A stretch of DNA of 64,000 nt from Clostridium scatologenes (GCF_000968375.1 NZ_CP009933.1:2852001-2916000), one strand, 5' to 3'. Shown: positions 34,802-45,009, counted from the stretch's first letter. The notes: a model not told the origin generated them from the sequence alone. Numbers and translations are program-made.

Positions 34802-36022
34802 TTAATTAATTGGAAGCATTACATCAATTATTGTTCCTCTAGGAACATTTTTTTCAGCTCTTATAGTTCCTCCATGCTTTAACACTATCCATTTAGCAAT
34901 GGATAAGCCTAATCCTGTTCCACCTGTCTCTCTTGCTCTGCTTTTATCTCCCCTGTAGAATCTTTCAAATATTAATTCTTTTTCTTTTTCTTTTATACCT
35001 GCACCATCGTCTTTTACAACAATACTGCATTTATTATCCTTCCTTTTAACATTTATCTCAATGTTTCCTTGTTCACAAGTATACTTCAGTGCATTATCTA
35101 AAAGAATTACTAAAAGTTGGTGTATTCTCTCTTCATCACAATTTATCTTTAAACCTTTTATTCCCTCTATTTTTATATGTTTATGTTCTATTTCCGCTAT
35201 TTCAATGTATGGTTCAGACACTTTTTTTATTAGTTCTGTTATATCTACAAGCCTTTTTTCTATTTCTATTGCATTAGAATCAGAACGAGCAAGTGTCAAT
35301 AAATCAGATACTAATTTAGATAATCTTCTTATTTCAGAAAGAACTGTACCTAAATAACTTGCATTTTCTATTACTGTGCTATTGGGTTTTTGGAAAACTA
35401 ATTGTACTTGAGATTGTATTATAGTCAAAGGTGTCCTCATTTCATGAGAAGCATCTTCAACAAACTGCCTCTGCTTTTTCCATGCAGTAACTATAGGAAC
35501 CATAGTTCTTTCAGCTAAAAACCATCCTGCTGATATAGAAACTAAAAATATTATTCCCCCACCTAAAATTATAATTTTCAAAATATTATTCATAAACTCT
35601 TTCTCTGAGTTTGTGTTTCTAAGCAATTGAACCATAACCGTTTTATTATTTAATTGAGTACTAAAGGCTATTGTTCTAAAATTAAATTTTTTGAACTTAA
35701 CATCATATAATTCATCTATTTTTACTGGTTTAATGTACTCTTCATTGCTTTTGTAAAATATTGGCATATGCGTATCAGAAAGAATATTTCCTTTATTATC
35801 TCTAGTTATAGAAATCACTCTAGGATCTAACATATATAAATTAGCATTGTTGTTTTTAAAGTTCATTTCAATTATTCTCATAGAAACAGATAAACTTCTA
35901 TCTACTTCCGAATATAAACTAGATTTTGCATAAAAATATATGACCACATTAAATATTAAAAAAAGTATAGAAAAAACTATAGCATTTATCAATGCAAGCT
36001 TAAGTTTTAATTTTTTAAACAT
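34802..36022 (-). CDS. Sensor histidine kinase of a two-component system
   Basis: 406 residues. Membrane helices at about 10-30 and 150-170 enclose a 120-residue external sensor. The HisKA phospho-site is DASHEMRTPLTIIQSQ, followed by an HATPase domain with N-box DNALKYT, DDGAGIKEKEK, FYRGDKSR and GTGLGLSIAKWIV. It overlaps the response regulator gene upstream by 16 nt, so the pair is made together. The signal is unknown; the architecture is that of the CutS/ArlS-like family. Confidence 0.9.
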   Translation of the reverse strand: MFKKLKLKLALINAIVFSILFLIFNVVIYFYAKSSLYSEVDRSLSVSMRIIEMNFKNNNANLYMLDPRVISITRDNKGNILSDTHMPIFYKSNEEYIKPVKIDELYDVKFKKFNFRTIAFSTQLNNKTVMVQLLRNTNSEKEFMNNILKIIILGGGIIFLVSISAGWFLAERTMVPIVTAWKKQRQFVEDASHEMRTPLTIIQSQVQLVFQKPNSTVIENASYLGTVLSEIRRLSKLVSDLLTLARSDSNAIEIEKRLVDITELIKKVSEPYIEIAEIEHKHIKIEGIKGLKINCDEERIHQLLVILLDNALKYTCEQGNIEINVKRKDNKCSIVVKDDGAGIKEKEKELIFERFYRGDKSRARETGGTGLGLSIAKWIVLKHGGTIRAEKNVPRGTIIDVMLPIN

Positions 36023-36702
36023 TTATTCTCCTCATCTATTTTAAACATGTATCCTACTCCTCTTACAGTCTTTATACAATTATAGCAGCCATGTTGTTCC
36101 AACATCTTTCTTAGCTTATGTATATATACTTCTACAATATTTATAGTAGTATCTGATTCAAATCCCCATATTCTATGAAATATTTGTTCTTTTGTAATAA
36201 TAGAATCTTTATTATTAATTAAGTACTCTAAAATATCAAATAATTTAGTTTGAAGTTCTACTTTTTCCCCACTAATTAATAGTTCTCTAGACTTAGTATT
36301 AAGCTCTAATATACCGCATTTTAATATATTTTGAGATATAAGTGCCCCAGATCTTCTAAGCAATGCATCTATTCTAATTTTTAATTCTTCTATATAAAAA
36401 GGCTTGACAATATAATCATCAGCTCCCATTTTAAAGCCTTTTATCTTATCCTCCAAAGAATCCTTTGCGGTGAGAAACAATACTGGAGTATATATGCCTT
36501 CCTGCCTAATAGTCTTAAGTATTCTATCACCACTCAAATTTGGAAGCATTATATCAAGAATTATGGTATCATATATATTTTGTTGTGCCATATATAAACC
36601 ATCTTCGCCATCTGAAGCACTATCTATAGTATAGTACTTATTTAGACTATTTCTTATAGATTGTAAAATTGATTTATCATCTTCTACCACAAGTATTCTC
36701 AT
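36007..36702 (-). CDS. OmpR/PhoB-family response regulator
   Basis: 231 residues. The receiver domain (1-115) has acidic residues in VVEDD, the phospho-accepting Asp in TIILDIMLPN and the Lys in FLTAKDS...ADDYIVKPF. The C-terminal winged-helix DNA-binding domain (about 130-225) ends TINIVEVYIHKLRKMLEQ...IKTVRGVGYMF. First gene of the pair with the sensor kinase; ribosome site AGAAGGAG. Targets unknown. Confidence 0.92.
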   Translation of the reverse strand: MRILVVEDDKSILQSIRNSLNKYYTIDSASDGEDGLYMAQQNIYDTIILDIMLPNLSGDRILKTIRQEGIYTPVLFLTAKDSLEDKIKGFKMGADDYIVKPFYIEELKIRIDALLRRSGALISQNILKCGILELNTKSRELLISGEKVELQTKLFDILEYLINNKDSIITKEQIFHRIWGFESDTTINIVEVYIHKLRKMLEQHGCYNCIKTVRGVGYMFKIDEENKCLKN

Positions 36703-36872
36703 AGTATATTACTCCTTCTACTTATTAGACTTCAAAACACTTTACTCATGATAGTTTTTCCTAAGAATAAAACTATATTCTTAACATATTCCTAAATAAC
36801 TAAAATGCTCACTCTATGGTTGACAGCTTAACTATCTTCCATAAAGTAAGCATATTTCATTTGCATTTTAAA

Positions 36873-37940
36873 CTATAACATTGAAACCACATAAGCTGTA
36901 AAAAGTTCAAAAAGTTCGATAAAATTTCTGGGATCCTTTCCCGAAACTTTCTTAATCCTTTCCAACCTATAATTTAATGTATTTCTATGTACATGTAAAG
37001 CTTGTGCAGTTGTTTGCATTTCTCCATTGTTATACACATAAGCTATAAGTGTGTTTAAAAGATCTGCTTGATTTCCTTCCGATTTTAATATTTTAACTAC
37101 TTTTTTCAAATTATAATCCTCTTTAATATTGGCAAGCATGGATATAAAGCATAAATTCTTATATAAATAAATACTTTTATCTTTTTGAAGATGCTTTCCT
37201 ATGTGCAATGCTTTAAACGCTTGATTCATAGAAACTGAAATATTGTGATCACTAAGTCCAACACCTACTTTTATATTTCCATACTGCTTTTTTTCTAAAG
37301 ATTTTCTTAGAGTATTTAAAAACGGTTTTTGCAAACTAATAAATGCTACAATAATATTGGGATTAAGCATAAAACAATATTCACCATTTTGTAACAAAGA
37401 GTTAAAGTGATTTTTCAAGCTTTTTAAAGATTTTTCCTCTGAATTTATTACTATTGCTATATCAGGAACAGTTACATCTATCCCTAAAGAAAGCCCTCTT
37501 TCTATAAAACCTTGAGAATATTCTTCATTTAAATAGGCAAATTCATATAAAAATTTTTCTCTTTCTTGTTCCTGTATACTTTGATTTTTCAAAACATATT
37601 CTTGATTAATTAAAAGCTCAGCAGTCACCCTTACCAGTTCACTAAAAGGTTTAACTATTTCAGGAACTCCAGTAATGCCTATAACTCCTAATAGATTTCC
37701 TTGAAAAAAAATTGGAGAGTTCACTCCAGGTTTCATCCCTTGAGAATGGTCACAATCAATTTCAACTATTTCTTTTATACTTAAAGCTTGCTTCGCACCT
37801 GAATGAAACTGATGGATTCTTTCAACATCTCCACTAGCTATAATTATTCCATTCTCATCAGTAATAATAACATTATAAGGTATTACCTTCATCATCCTAT
37901 CTACAATTTTTTGTGCTAATTCTTCTGATAACTGAATCAT
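36873..37940 (-). CDS. CdaR-type (sugar diacid) transcriptional regulator
   Basis: 355 residues. The N-terminal diacid-recognition domain (about 1-135) reads SEELAQKIVDRMMKVIPYNVIITDENGIIIASGDVERIHQFHSGA and GNLLGVIGITGVPE. A central GGDEF-like PucR segment follows, and the C-terminal PucR helix-turn-helix (about 300-350) reads TTAQALHVHRNTLNYRLERIKKVSG. In E. coli CdaR activates galactarate and glucarate genes; in clostridia and bacilli relatives control glycerate or other hydroxy-acid uptake. No such pathway lies beside it, so the target is probably elsewhere. Ribosome site AGAGGGG. Confidence 0.88.
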   Translation of the reverse strand: MIQLSEELAQKIVDRMMKVIPYNVIITDENGIIIASGDVERIHQFHSGAKQALSIKEIVEIDCDHSQGMKPGVNSPIFFQGNLLGVIGITGVPEIVKPFSELVRVTAELLINQEYVLKNQSIQEQEREKFLYEFAYLNEEYSQGFIERGLSLGIDVTVPDIAIVINSEEKSLKSLKNHFNSLLQNGEYCFMLNPNIIVAFISLQKPFLNTLRKSLEKKQYGNIKVGVGLSDHNISVSMNQAFKALHIGKHLQKDKSIYLYKNLCFISMLANIKEDYNLKKVVKILKSEGNQADLLNTLIAYVYNNGEMQTTAQALHVHRNTLNYRLERIKKVSGKDPRNFIELFELFTAYVVSML

Positions 37941-38103
37941 GATTTACCCCTCTTACATATTTGTTCATTTGCAATATAAAATGTATAACAATTAAAATTA
38001 TAACTTAATTTATATAAATAAACATTAGTCAACGGTTTTATTTTTATAATAAATTTATTGTGCAAATGAATAAAATTTTCACTTCAAACAAAAGATAATA
38101 ATC

Positions 38104-41100
38104 TTACTCATAGTATATATCCGAAAATTCTATTTTAGCCTTATCTATAAATCTAGAAAAGTTTTTAGATTTAATATCTTGATCCAATTCTTCATTTTCT
38201 TTTACAGTTACTGATGGTAATTCAACAATAAACTCACTTCCATAACCCAAGGTACTTTTGACATATATCTTTCCTTTTTGCATTTTAACTAATGATTTTA
38301 CTAAAGCTAAACCTATTCCACTACCTTCTGGCTTTTTTGATAAAGATGTATCCACCTGTATAAACCTATCAAAAATACTATCTAACTTATCTTCCGGAAT
38401 ACCTATACCTGTATCCTTAACTGAAATCTTAACTTTATCTTGCAAATCATAAATATTTACAAATATACTCCCACCTTCTTCTGTAAATTTAATTGCATTT
38501 GAAAGTAAATTAAGCATGATTCTTTCAATTTTATCTCCATCAAAAGCCATATACTTTTCTTCAACCTCTGTATCAAAAATTAATTCTATACCTTGTGATT
38601 GAATATAACTTGCAGCAGATAAAGTTACTTCTTCTATTACATTTATTATGTTTCCATTAGCAAGTCTTAAAGACAAATATCCTCCCTCTATTTTTGTAGT
38701 ATCAATTAAATTATTTATTAATCTTAAAAGTCTTAAAGTATTCTGGCTCATAATATTCAGGTATTTGTCTATATCATATTCTGTCGTTAAATTCTTTTCG
38801 TTTATAGACTGAATTAACTGTATAGTACTCCATATAACATTTAATGGAGTTCTTAGCTCATGGGATATATTTGTAAAAAATTCTGTTTTAAGCTTATCAT
38901 TCTTTATTATTTGAGAAAGCATTTTTTTATTTTCTTCAAAATCCTCATTTAACTCTTCAACCTGTTTTGTAGTGCTTTGTACTTTACCTTGAAGACTAGT
39001 TACCTCTCCTGCCAAATGCTTCAAATCTATAAGAGTTTTCACTCTAGCTAATAGTTCAGATTTTTCAAAAGGCTTTCTTAAATAATCATTAGCTCCATTT
39101 TTAAAAGATAGTACTAAACTTTCTGTTCGATTATCCCAAGTTGCAATTAAAATAGGTAAATCAAGTAAAGAATATTTTTCTCTTAATATGCTGCATACTT
39201 CCCACCCTATCATATCTGGCAGCATCACATCCAAGATAACCATATCGATATTTTTATCATTATAAGCTATATTCAATGCTTCCTTTCCGCTTGTGGCAGT
39301 AATAATCGTATATTTTTCATTTGATAAAAAATTAACCATTACTTTTATGTTTACAGCCTCATCATCTACAATAAGAATTTTACCATTACTTTTACATTGT
39401 TCTAATTTTTTATTATACTTTTCATTGCAATAATAATTTTCTAATTCATCTATAGAATCAGCTTTTTCAATATTCATGGATAGTTTAGATAGATTAAAAG
39501 TGAATTCAGATCCCTCTCCTAATATGGATTTTACTTCTAATTCACCACCATGAAGTTGAACTAATTTTTTAGTTACATACAATCCCAATCCAGAACCATT
39601 ATATTGATTGTTTATTCCATCAACTTGATTGTAAGGTTGAAAAATTTTATAAATATCACTTTCATCTATTCCTATACCTGTATCTTTAATACTAATAAAA
39701 ACATATTCACCTTTTTCAATAGCAGAGATTTCTATTTGTCCTTCATTTGTAAATTTTACTGCATTTCCTATTAGATTATATAAAATTTGTTGAATTCTAT
39801 TTTCATCTCCGTAAACATAAGAAACACCTTCTTCAACTCTATTTAATATTTCAACTGATTTATTGCTCATAAATGACTTAAAAGATTTTGTAACCATATT
39901 TATAAGCTGTCTTATATCTACAGGTTTCATTATCAAATTTATATCATTACTTTTTATCTTTGAAAAATCCAATATATCATTTACCAGATTTGATAACCTA
40001 TTAGCACTATTTTTAATTAAAGTCAATGTTTCTCTTTCATCATTCCCCAAATGCTTTGAATTACAATCTATAAGACTTTTAGAAAGCCCAACGATTCCAT
40101 CTAGAGGTGCCTTCAATTCATGAGATGTAGTAGCAAAAAAATCATCTTTCATTTTGTCAACTAACTTAAGCTTCTCCGTCATTTCCTCTATCTTTGAAAA
40201 AGCCATGGAAAATTTATCAGAGGCCACATATGACTGAGCAAAAATAAAAATAAGAATTCCTATTGGAGCATAAGACCCTGTATCAATTATGGAATATTCA
40301 TATAAAATATCGTTTATTCTTGTTCCTAAAAATATAATCATAGATATAATAACAATTGCATTATTAGATTTTTTTACAAAATACCCATAAAGCATTTTAC
40401 TTACAATATATAGAATCATAAAATCTGATATTACTTCAACAGGTAATATTAAGTTAATATAATATACTGGAGGTAATATTAATATAAGGAAAAAATAAGC
40501 TATACCTAAAATCTTTGAAAATTTAACTATCTTTTCATTTATAAGTTCACTATAAAAATTACTCATAAATAATATAAGTACTGGTATATATAAAAAGAAA
40601 GTCCATAAGAGCAATTTCACATTAATAACATAGTTCATGTTAGGAAATACCCAATAAATTAGTCTTTCTCCTACCAATACAGTTCTTAAACAAATTAAAA
40701 CACAAACCACAGAAAAATATAAAGGAGCTTTGTCTTTTTTTCTTCTCATAAATAAGATAAAGTTATATGCAGCTGCTGCTAAAGTAATTCCAAATAGAAA
40801 TAAATCAAATCCTACTTTTTTAGCTCTCTCTTCACTAATTTGGGACTCACTGCCAAGTAATATACTATCAATTTCTGGCACACCATATTGAAAATTACTA
40901 CTTTGAAGTACTATTTCAAACTCATTTGTATTATTGTAAAACGAACCTAGTCTTGTAGCAAGTTTTCCATCAGTTTCATTTTTAGTCTTTCCTACTTCTC
41001 CACACTGGATAACCACCTTATCATTTACCCAAAGCTTATGAGATGCTTGAATAAACTGAGTTTTAATAGCATATAAATCTTCTGAATCATTGACAATTAC

Positions 41101-41454
41101 TTTTAATCTATAAGTTGCATATCCTTGAGAATCTAGTTTTTCATTTCCAAATTTATAATTTTTAAAGCTGCCTGGAATGTCAATTAATCCTGTTTTTACA
41201 GTCTTATGTTTTTCTTCAAAATCCCTAGGTGTCAACAATTGTTTATAATAAAATTCCCACTGTCCATCCAGTTTAACTATTCCTTGCTTTTTAAAATTCC
41301 AATCTCTTAAATCTAATACACCAGATTTAGCTACAGGCCTTTTATTTAGCTCTTCTTTATTTTTGTTAATAAAAGCCCCTAAAAGAACTAAACTTACAAT
41401 CAATAACATAATCAAAAAAGTTACCCTATGAATAACTAATTTAAAATTTTTCAT
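38104..41454 (-). CDS. Hybrid sensor kinase with two kinase cores and a receiver
   Basis: 1116 residues. Domain order: N-terminal helix (11-28); an external jelly-roll-like domain (about 45-200; LDGQWEFYY, GYATYRLKVIV, KLWVNDKVV); seven or so membrane helices of 7TMR-DISM type (about 210-405); HisKA 1 (TTSHELKAPLDGIVGL) with HATPase 1; a receiver (about 640-760; ILIVDDEAVNI, DMVILDVMLPDM, YLRKPF); a coiled coil; HisKA 2 (NISHELRTPLNVIWS) with HATPase 2 ending GSGIGLALVKSLV. Two complete kinase cores around a receiver suggest an internal phosphorelay. No separate output regulator is adjacent. Sugar or carbohydrate sensing is suggested by the jelly roll but unproved. Confidence 0.88.
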   Translation of the reverse strand: MKNFKLVIHRVTFLIMLLIVSLVLLGAFINKNKEELNKRPVAKSGVLDLRDWNFKKQGIVKLDGQWEFYYKQLLTPRDFEEKHKTVKTGLIDIPGSFKNYKFGNEKLDSQGYATYRLKVIVNDSEDLYAIKTQFIQASHKLWVNDKVVIQCGEVGKTKNETDGKLATRLGSFYNNTNEFEIVLQSSNFQYGVPEIDSILLGSESQISEERAKKVGFDLFLFGITLAAAAYNFILFMRRKKDKAPLYFSVVCVLICLRTVLVGERLIYWVFPNMNYVINVKLLLWTFFLYIPVLILFMSNFYSELINEKIVKFSKILGIAYFFLILILPPVYYINLILPVEVISDFMILYIVSKMLYGYFVKKSNNAIVIISMIIFLGTRINDILYEYSIIDTGSYAPIGILIFIFAQSYVASDKFSMAFSKIEEMTEKLKLVDKMKDDFFATTSHELKAPLDGIVGLSKSLIDCNSKHLGNDERETLTLIKNSANRLSNLVNDILDFSKIKSNDINLIMKPVDIRQLINMVTKSFKSFMSNKSVEILNRVEEGVSYVYGDENRIQQILYNLIGNAVKFTNEGQIEISAIEKGEYVFISIKDTGIGIDESDIYKIFQPYNQVDGINNQYNGSGLGLYVTKKLVQLHGGELEVKSILGEGSEFTFNLSKLSMNIEKADSIDELENYYCNEKYNKKLEQCKSNGKILIVDDEAVNIKVMVNFLSNEKYTIITATSGKEALNIAYNDKNIDMVILDVMLPDMIGWEVCSILREKYSLLDLPILIATWDNRTESLVLSFKNGANDYLRKPFEKSELLARVKTLIDLKHLAGEVTSLQGKVQSTTKQVEELNEDFEENKKMLSQIIKNDKLKTEFFTNISHELRTPLNVIWSTIQLIQSINEKNLTTEYDIDKYLNIMSQNTLRLLRLINNLIDTTKIEGGYLSLRLANGNIINVIEEVTLSAASYIQSQGIELIFDTEVEEKYMAFDGDKIERIMLNLLSNAIKFTEEGGSIFVNIYDLQDKVKISVKDTGIGIPEDKLDSIFDRFIQVDTSLSKKPEGSGIGLALVKSLVKMQKGKIYVKSTLGYGSEFIVELPSVTVKENEELDQDIKSKNFSRFIDKAKIEFSDIYYE

Positions 41455-41649
41455 AAACTTCTCCCTTTGTTATAAATTTAATTTACATTAAAGATAAAAA
41501 AATAAGTTTAATGCTATATAAATATATTAACAAAATTTTAGTTTTTTTTCCACATTTCGCTGGTATTTTAGCTCGAATTTTGAAGTTTACTTATATATTG
41601 ATAAAAAAATTGAAAATATAGATAGAATTTTGTTAATAAAATATATTAT

Positions 41650-41672
41650 AAAAAAAAGAGGTTCTCACCTCT
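41650..41672 (-). terminator. Rho-independent terminator
   Basis: AGAGGT-GAGA-ACCTCT on the minus strand followed by a T-run; ends the HAD-ferredoxin operon. Confidence 0.8.
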
Positions 41673-41722
41673 AATAATTTATAATTATATTTAATATTAA
41701 ACTACTGTAAAACTTACAAAAA

Positions 41723-42976
41723 TTACTTTCCACTTAACAATTTATCTAAATACACTGATTTCATTTGTTTACTAGCCATAACTTTCTTTACAGGTGGAAG
41801 TTTTAAAATAGCTGATAAAACTGCAGCCATAGCTCTATGACTTAAAAGAGCTTTGTTATCAAAAATAAGCTCTTGAAGCTTACCTTTCTCAATAGCTTGA
41901 AGTACAATTCTATGAGTTGTATTAGCTGGAGTTATTATCTGTTTTTCCCTATGTTTAAGATATATACTTTTTTTAGGGCAATTTCTAACACAAATACCAC
42001 ATCCAAGGCATATGTTTTCATCACTTCTAGCTTTTTTGGTTACAGGGTCAATTTTTATAGCATCTATAGGACATGCCTTTTCACATTTACCACATCCAAT
42101 ACAACTTTCCTCTATGAATTGTGGAAGAAATGCAGTAGTCTGAATAGGAGTCAAATATCCAAATTTCTTAATTGCCAACATCCCTTCACAGCAGCAGCCA
42201 CAGCAATTACAAAGAAATACTGATCCATTTCTAACATTTTCACCACATTGAACTAGATTATATTCATATGCCATATTTAATATTTCCAAAGCCTCAACTG
42301 AGTCTATAGCTCTACCATATCCATTTTTACTTAAAGTATATGCACTATTTCCAAAAGTTAAGCAAGTCTCCATAGGTGCATAACACTGTTTTCCTAAATG
42401 CTTCATTTTATGTCTACAAAAACACATACTTACAGTAATAAATCTAGCTTCTTTAATTACATTACTTGCTCTATCATAATCCATTATCTCCAGTTCATTT
42501 TCTCTTGAAAGAACTCCTTCCTGCACAAAAACCTTTCCAAACCTTGTTTCTGTCCCTAAGAATAGATCCTTAATAAAGTCTTCTTCTACATTTAAATACT
42601 GAAAATATAACTCTGATAATGTTTTTTGATCTATGTCATCCCTAGTTCTCATAAGGGAAAATTCAAAAAATCCAATCATAGGTGGTGGAAGACAATATTC
42701 CTTTTTTTTATCGTAGTCAATATCCATTAGAATAGCCTTTGACGCAAGTTTTTGAAGGATATTTTCAGCACCAGCTTCACTCATTTTCCAAATTATACTT
42801 GCAGTTTTAACAGTAAAAGGCTTTATAGGTAACATGGCCACTAATTCTGCTTCTTTTTCCGTAAAGAGCATACTCAATATTTTATACAATGTTTTTGAAG
42901 GAGGTGCACCTTGTGGAAACCTATTGATCCTTTCTTCCAATCTCTTATAGGCTTCTTTATTTGAAATATGAGACAT
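41723..42976 (-). CDS. Ferredoxin-type iron-sulfur protein with N-terminal helical domain
   Basis: 417 residues. The N-terminal 110 residues look like a winged-helix domain (LYKILSMLFTEKEAELVAMLPIKPFTVKTASIIWKMSEAGAENILQKLA). The middle has conserved cysteines (SMCFCRHKMKHLGKQC, ETCLTFG) and a striking FLCNCCGCCCEG cluster. Two [4Fe-4S] ferredoxin motifs follow: CIGCGKCEKACP and CLGCGICVRNCP. The family is common in anaerobes; a redox-sensing or electron-transfer role is likely, with no proven substrate. The ATG at 42976 follows AAAGGTTGTG. It lies 25 bp after the HAD phosphatase gene, so the two form an operon ended by the terminator at 41650. Confidence 0.8.
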   Translation of the reverse strand: MSHISNKEAYKRLEERINRFPQGAPPSKTLYKILSMLFTEKEAELVAMLPIKPFTVKTASIIWKMSEAGAENILQKLASKAILMDIDYDKKKEYCLPPPMIGFFEFSLMRTRDDIDQKTLSELYFQYLNVEEDFIKDLFLGTETRFGKVFVQEGVLSRENELEIMDYDRASNVIKEARFITVSMCFCRHKMKHLGKQCYAPMETCLTFGNSAYTLSKNGYGRAIDSVEALEILNMAYEYNLVQCGENVRNGSVFLCNCCGCCCEGMLAIKKFGYLTPIQTTAFLPQFIEESCIGCGKCEKACPIDAIKIDPVTKKARSDENICLGCGICVRNCPKKSIYLKHREKQIITPANTTHRIVLQAIEKGKLQELIFDNKALLSHRAMAAVLSAILKLPPVKKVMASKQMKSVYLDKLLSGK

Positions 42977-43001
42977 ATTTTCACAACCTTTATACACAAT
43001 T

Positions 43002-43631
43002 TTATGCTTTTATATATTTTAAAATATCAAAAAAATTATCAAAGTTATTGTAAGCCAATTCTTTATTTTCGTAATATTGTTTTAAAAAGGACTTAGCAAA
43101 AACTACATCTGCATCTTTAGAGGCACATATATCTGAATGACCATCTCCAATATAATAAACCTTATATCCCCTGTTTTTTAAATCATCTACTATTCTTTTT
43201 TTACAATTTCCACAAAATCCACATTCTTCGGATGTATTTAAAAAAGATAATTTCCAACCATTATCATATCTTGCACTGTTACATACAACTTTCAAGCCTT
43301 GAAAATCATGTGTTTTTAATATTTGGTTTATGTAAACATCATATCCATCAGAAGCTATTATCATTTCATAGGAATTTTTCTTTACATCTTGCACAAACTC
43401 TCTAAATCCTTCATTTATAGCAAATTTTTTAACAAAATTTTTTATGTATTCCTCATCATGTTTAATTAAATTCCACTGCATGCTACCACACTGAGCAGTT
43501 CCTATTTTCTTATTTAACCACAAGTTTCCTATTTCTTCCCAACCTTCATCTGCTAATTGTTTTATTATAGAAAATCCTACATCTTTTACTGTTATAGTTC
43601 CATCAAAATCAACTACAAAAGCTTTTTTCAA
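43002..43631 (-). CDS. HAD-family phosphatase, MtnX/SerB-like
   Basis: 209 residues. HAD motif I is VVDFDGTIT with nucleophile Asp8 and acid Asp10, motif II is the Ser in IIASDGYD, and motif III/IV is IGDGHSDICASKDAD. A CGFCGNCK insert (about 136-143) has the spacing of a zinc-binding knuckle, as seen in some MtnX-like phosphatases. The substrate is not evident; phosphoserine or 2-hydroxy-3-keto-5-methylthiopentenyl-1-phosphate are options. The start is a TTG at 43631, 7 nt after AAGGAGG; there is no better ATG. First gene of a pair with the ferredoxin-type gene. Confidence 0.82.
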   Translation of the reverse strand: MKKAFVVDFDGTITVKDVGFSIIKQLADEGWEEIGNLWLNKKIGTAQCGSMQWNLIKHDEEYIKNFVKKFAINEGFREFVQDVKKNSYEMIIASDGYDVYINQILKTHDFQGLKVVCNSARYDNGWKLSFLNTSEECGFCGNCKKRIVDDLKNRGYKVYYIGDGHSDICASKDADVVFAKSFLKQYYENKELAYNNFDNFFDILKYIKA

Positions 43632-43782
43632 TTAAATTCCTCCTTACTTTACTAGCATTTTAACTCCAATTAGTAAGAGAACTATTTCACTTAATCCTCA
43701 TATCCAATTAAATAAAACCAAAATTTTTAATATTACTATATTGTTTAAAACTCTTCTCCCTTATACTATAGAAAATATAAAA

Positions 43783-43834
43783 AGAAATAACAAGTCAATA
43801 TACACGCTAATTGCTATACTGACAAGTTATTTCT
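43783..43834 (-). terminator. Rho-independent terminator
   Basis: 15-nt arms AGAAATAACTTGTCA/TGACTTGTTATTTCT on the minus strand (two mispairs) followed by TTTTT; ends the folate transporter gene. Confidence 0.75.
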
Positions 43835-43841
43835 ATATATC

Positions 43842-44633
43842 TTATATTTTTTTAACCACTCTACCTGAAAGAGCATTATAAGAGTACATGAGTATCGATA
43901 TTGCATATGAACTTACAACAGTGAAAACTAATGCTTCTACCATCCTTGGAATCCATAAGATAATAAATCCTTTGGCTGCAACGGCTGGTGTAAAAATTAG
44001 TATAAAATAGGTATTTATAGTAGTTACTATCATTCCTGATATTCCTGTAGCAATAACTAATTTAAAGAAATTATTATAAACATAACTATAACTAATGCTA
44101 CTACGCTTATTTATAATATTGTTTATTATAAGAAGAACAAATGCTACTGCCCCAATCAATATAAATCCAACTCCAAAATATTGTGATTTTTTACCAAAAT
44201 GCATGAGCATTCTTCCTAAATAAGAATTTTGCATATTCATAATCACTAAAATATTAAACATTCCTAATAATGTCAATACTGCAAAGAAGGCAATATAATA
44301 TTTCTTTAAGCTTTCTATTGAAATATTTTTTATTTTTTTCCAAATTACAGCTGGTAAATAACCTGCTAAAATATTGGTTAAAGTAAGCACTGGTATATAT
44401 GCCCCCATAGGCATTAAAATATAACCAATTATATCTACTATACCACCTGCTGCTGCACCATATAATGGACCAAAAAGTAACCCCGGAAGTACGTAAAAAA
44501 TTGCAGCAAAACTTATTCTCATAGTAAGAGCACCACCAGCAGTAATCATTATAGAAAAAAACCTTAAAACTATAGACATACTGATACACAAAGCTGTCAT
44601 TACAAGAAATTTTGTATTCATTTTACTCTTCAT
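43842..44633 (-). CDS. folT: ECF transporter S component, folate type
   Basis: 263 residues, six or more membrane helices. The N terminus MNTKFLVMTALCISMSIVLRFFSI and the RISFAAIFYVLPGLLFGPLYGAAAGGIVDIIGYILMP stretch are characteristic of the folate S-component (FolT) family. It binds the vitamin and is driven by the shared ECF ATPase-T module, which is not in this window. The ATG at 44633 follows GGAGAAGTG. The THF riboswitch directly upstream supports folate as substrate. The C-terminal part (after about residue 190) adds helices beyond the usual core. Confidence 0.88.
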   Translation of the reverse strand: MKSKMNTKFLVMTALCISMSIVLRFFSIMITAGGALTMRISFAAIFYVLPGLLFGPLYGAAAGGIVDIIGYILMPMGAYIPVLTLTNILAGYLPAVIWKKIKNISIESLKKYYIAFFAVLTLLGMFNILVIMNMQNSYLGRMLMHFGKKSQYFGVGFILIGAVAFVLLIINNIINKRSSISYSYVYNNFFKLVIATGISGMIVTTINTYFILIFTPAVAAKGFIILWIPRMVEALVFTVVSSYAISILMYSYNALSGRVVKKI

Positions 44634-44700
44634 TTCACTTCTCCTATACAAATATTAATAAAATGTATACGTTTTATTCTGTAAAATACAACACCTCTTT

Positions 44701-44765
44701 TCTCTTTAATGTATTAGTCACATTAAAGAGAAAAAAGGTATAAAAATACAAAATCCCTTTAATGT
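44701..44765 (-). promoter_or_regulatory. Expression platform of the THF riboswitch
   Basis: Minus strand order: A = ACATTAAAGGGA (44754-44765), B = TCTCTTTAATGT (44720-44731), C = ACATTAAAGAGA (44701-44712). B can pair with A or with C but not both, and A overlaps the end of aptamer helix P1. This is the layout of a mutually exclusive switch. No T-run follows B-C, so it may act on translation or RNA stability. Confidence 0.6.
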
Positions 44766-44863
44766 AACAGCGGAAGCAATATTGTATCATAAGCCAAGCT
44801 GCTTTTCGTTTAGAGACAACCTCCCATTCTCTAACACTTGATGCACAATATTTACTCTGCTAC
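44764..44863 (-). promoter_or_regulatory. THF (tetrahydrofolate) riboswitch aptamer
   Basis: Minus strand shows helix P1 GTAGCAG (44857-44863) with CTGTTAC (44764-44770), and the conserved core GAGTA, AAGTGT, GAGAATGGGA and a closing TTGCTTCCGC. These match my memory of the THF riboswitch consensus. It precedes folT by about 130 bp. Confidence 0.8.
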
Positions 44864-45009
44864 TTCAATTATAAGTATACAAAATTTGGATAAACCTGTC
44901 TATAGTTTTTGCAAATTTTTCATTCTATATTTCTAATATATGTACACAATAGAATTTATGTAAGTATCATTCATACTACATAGCTTCAAAATAAATTTAA
45001 TTCATATCA

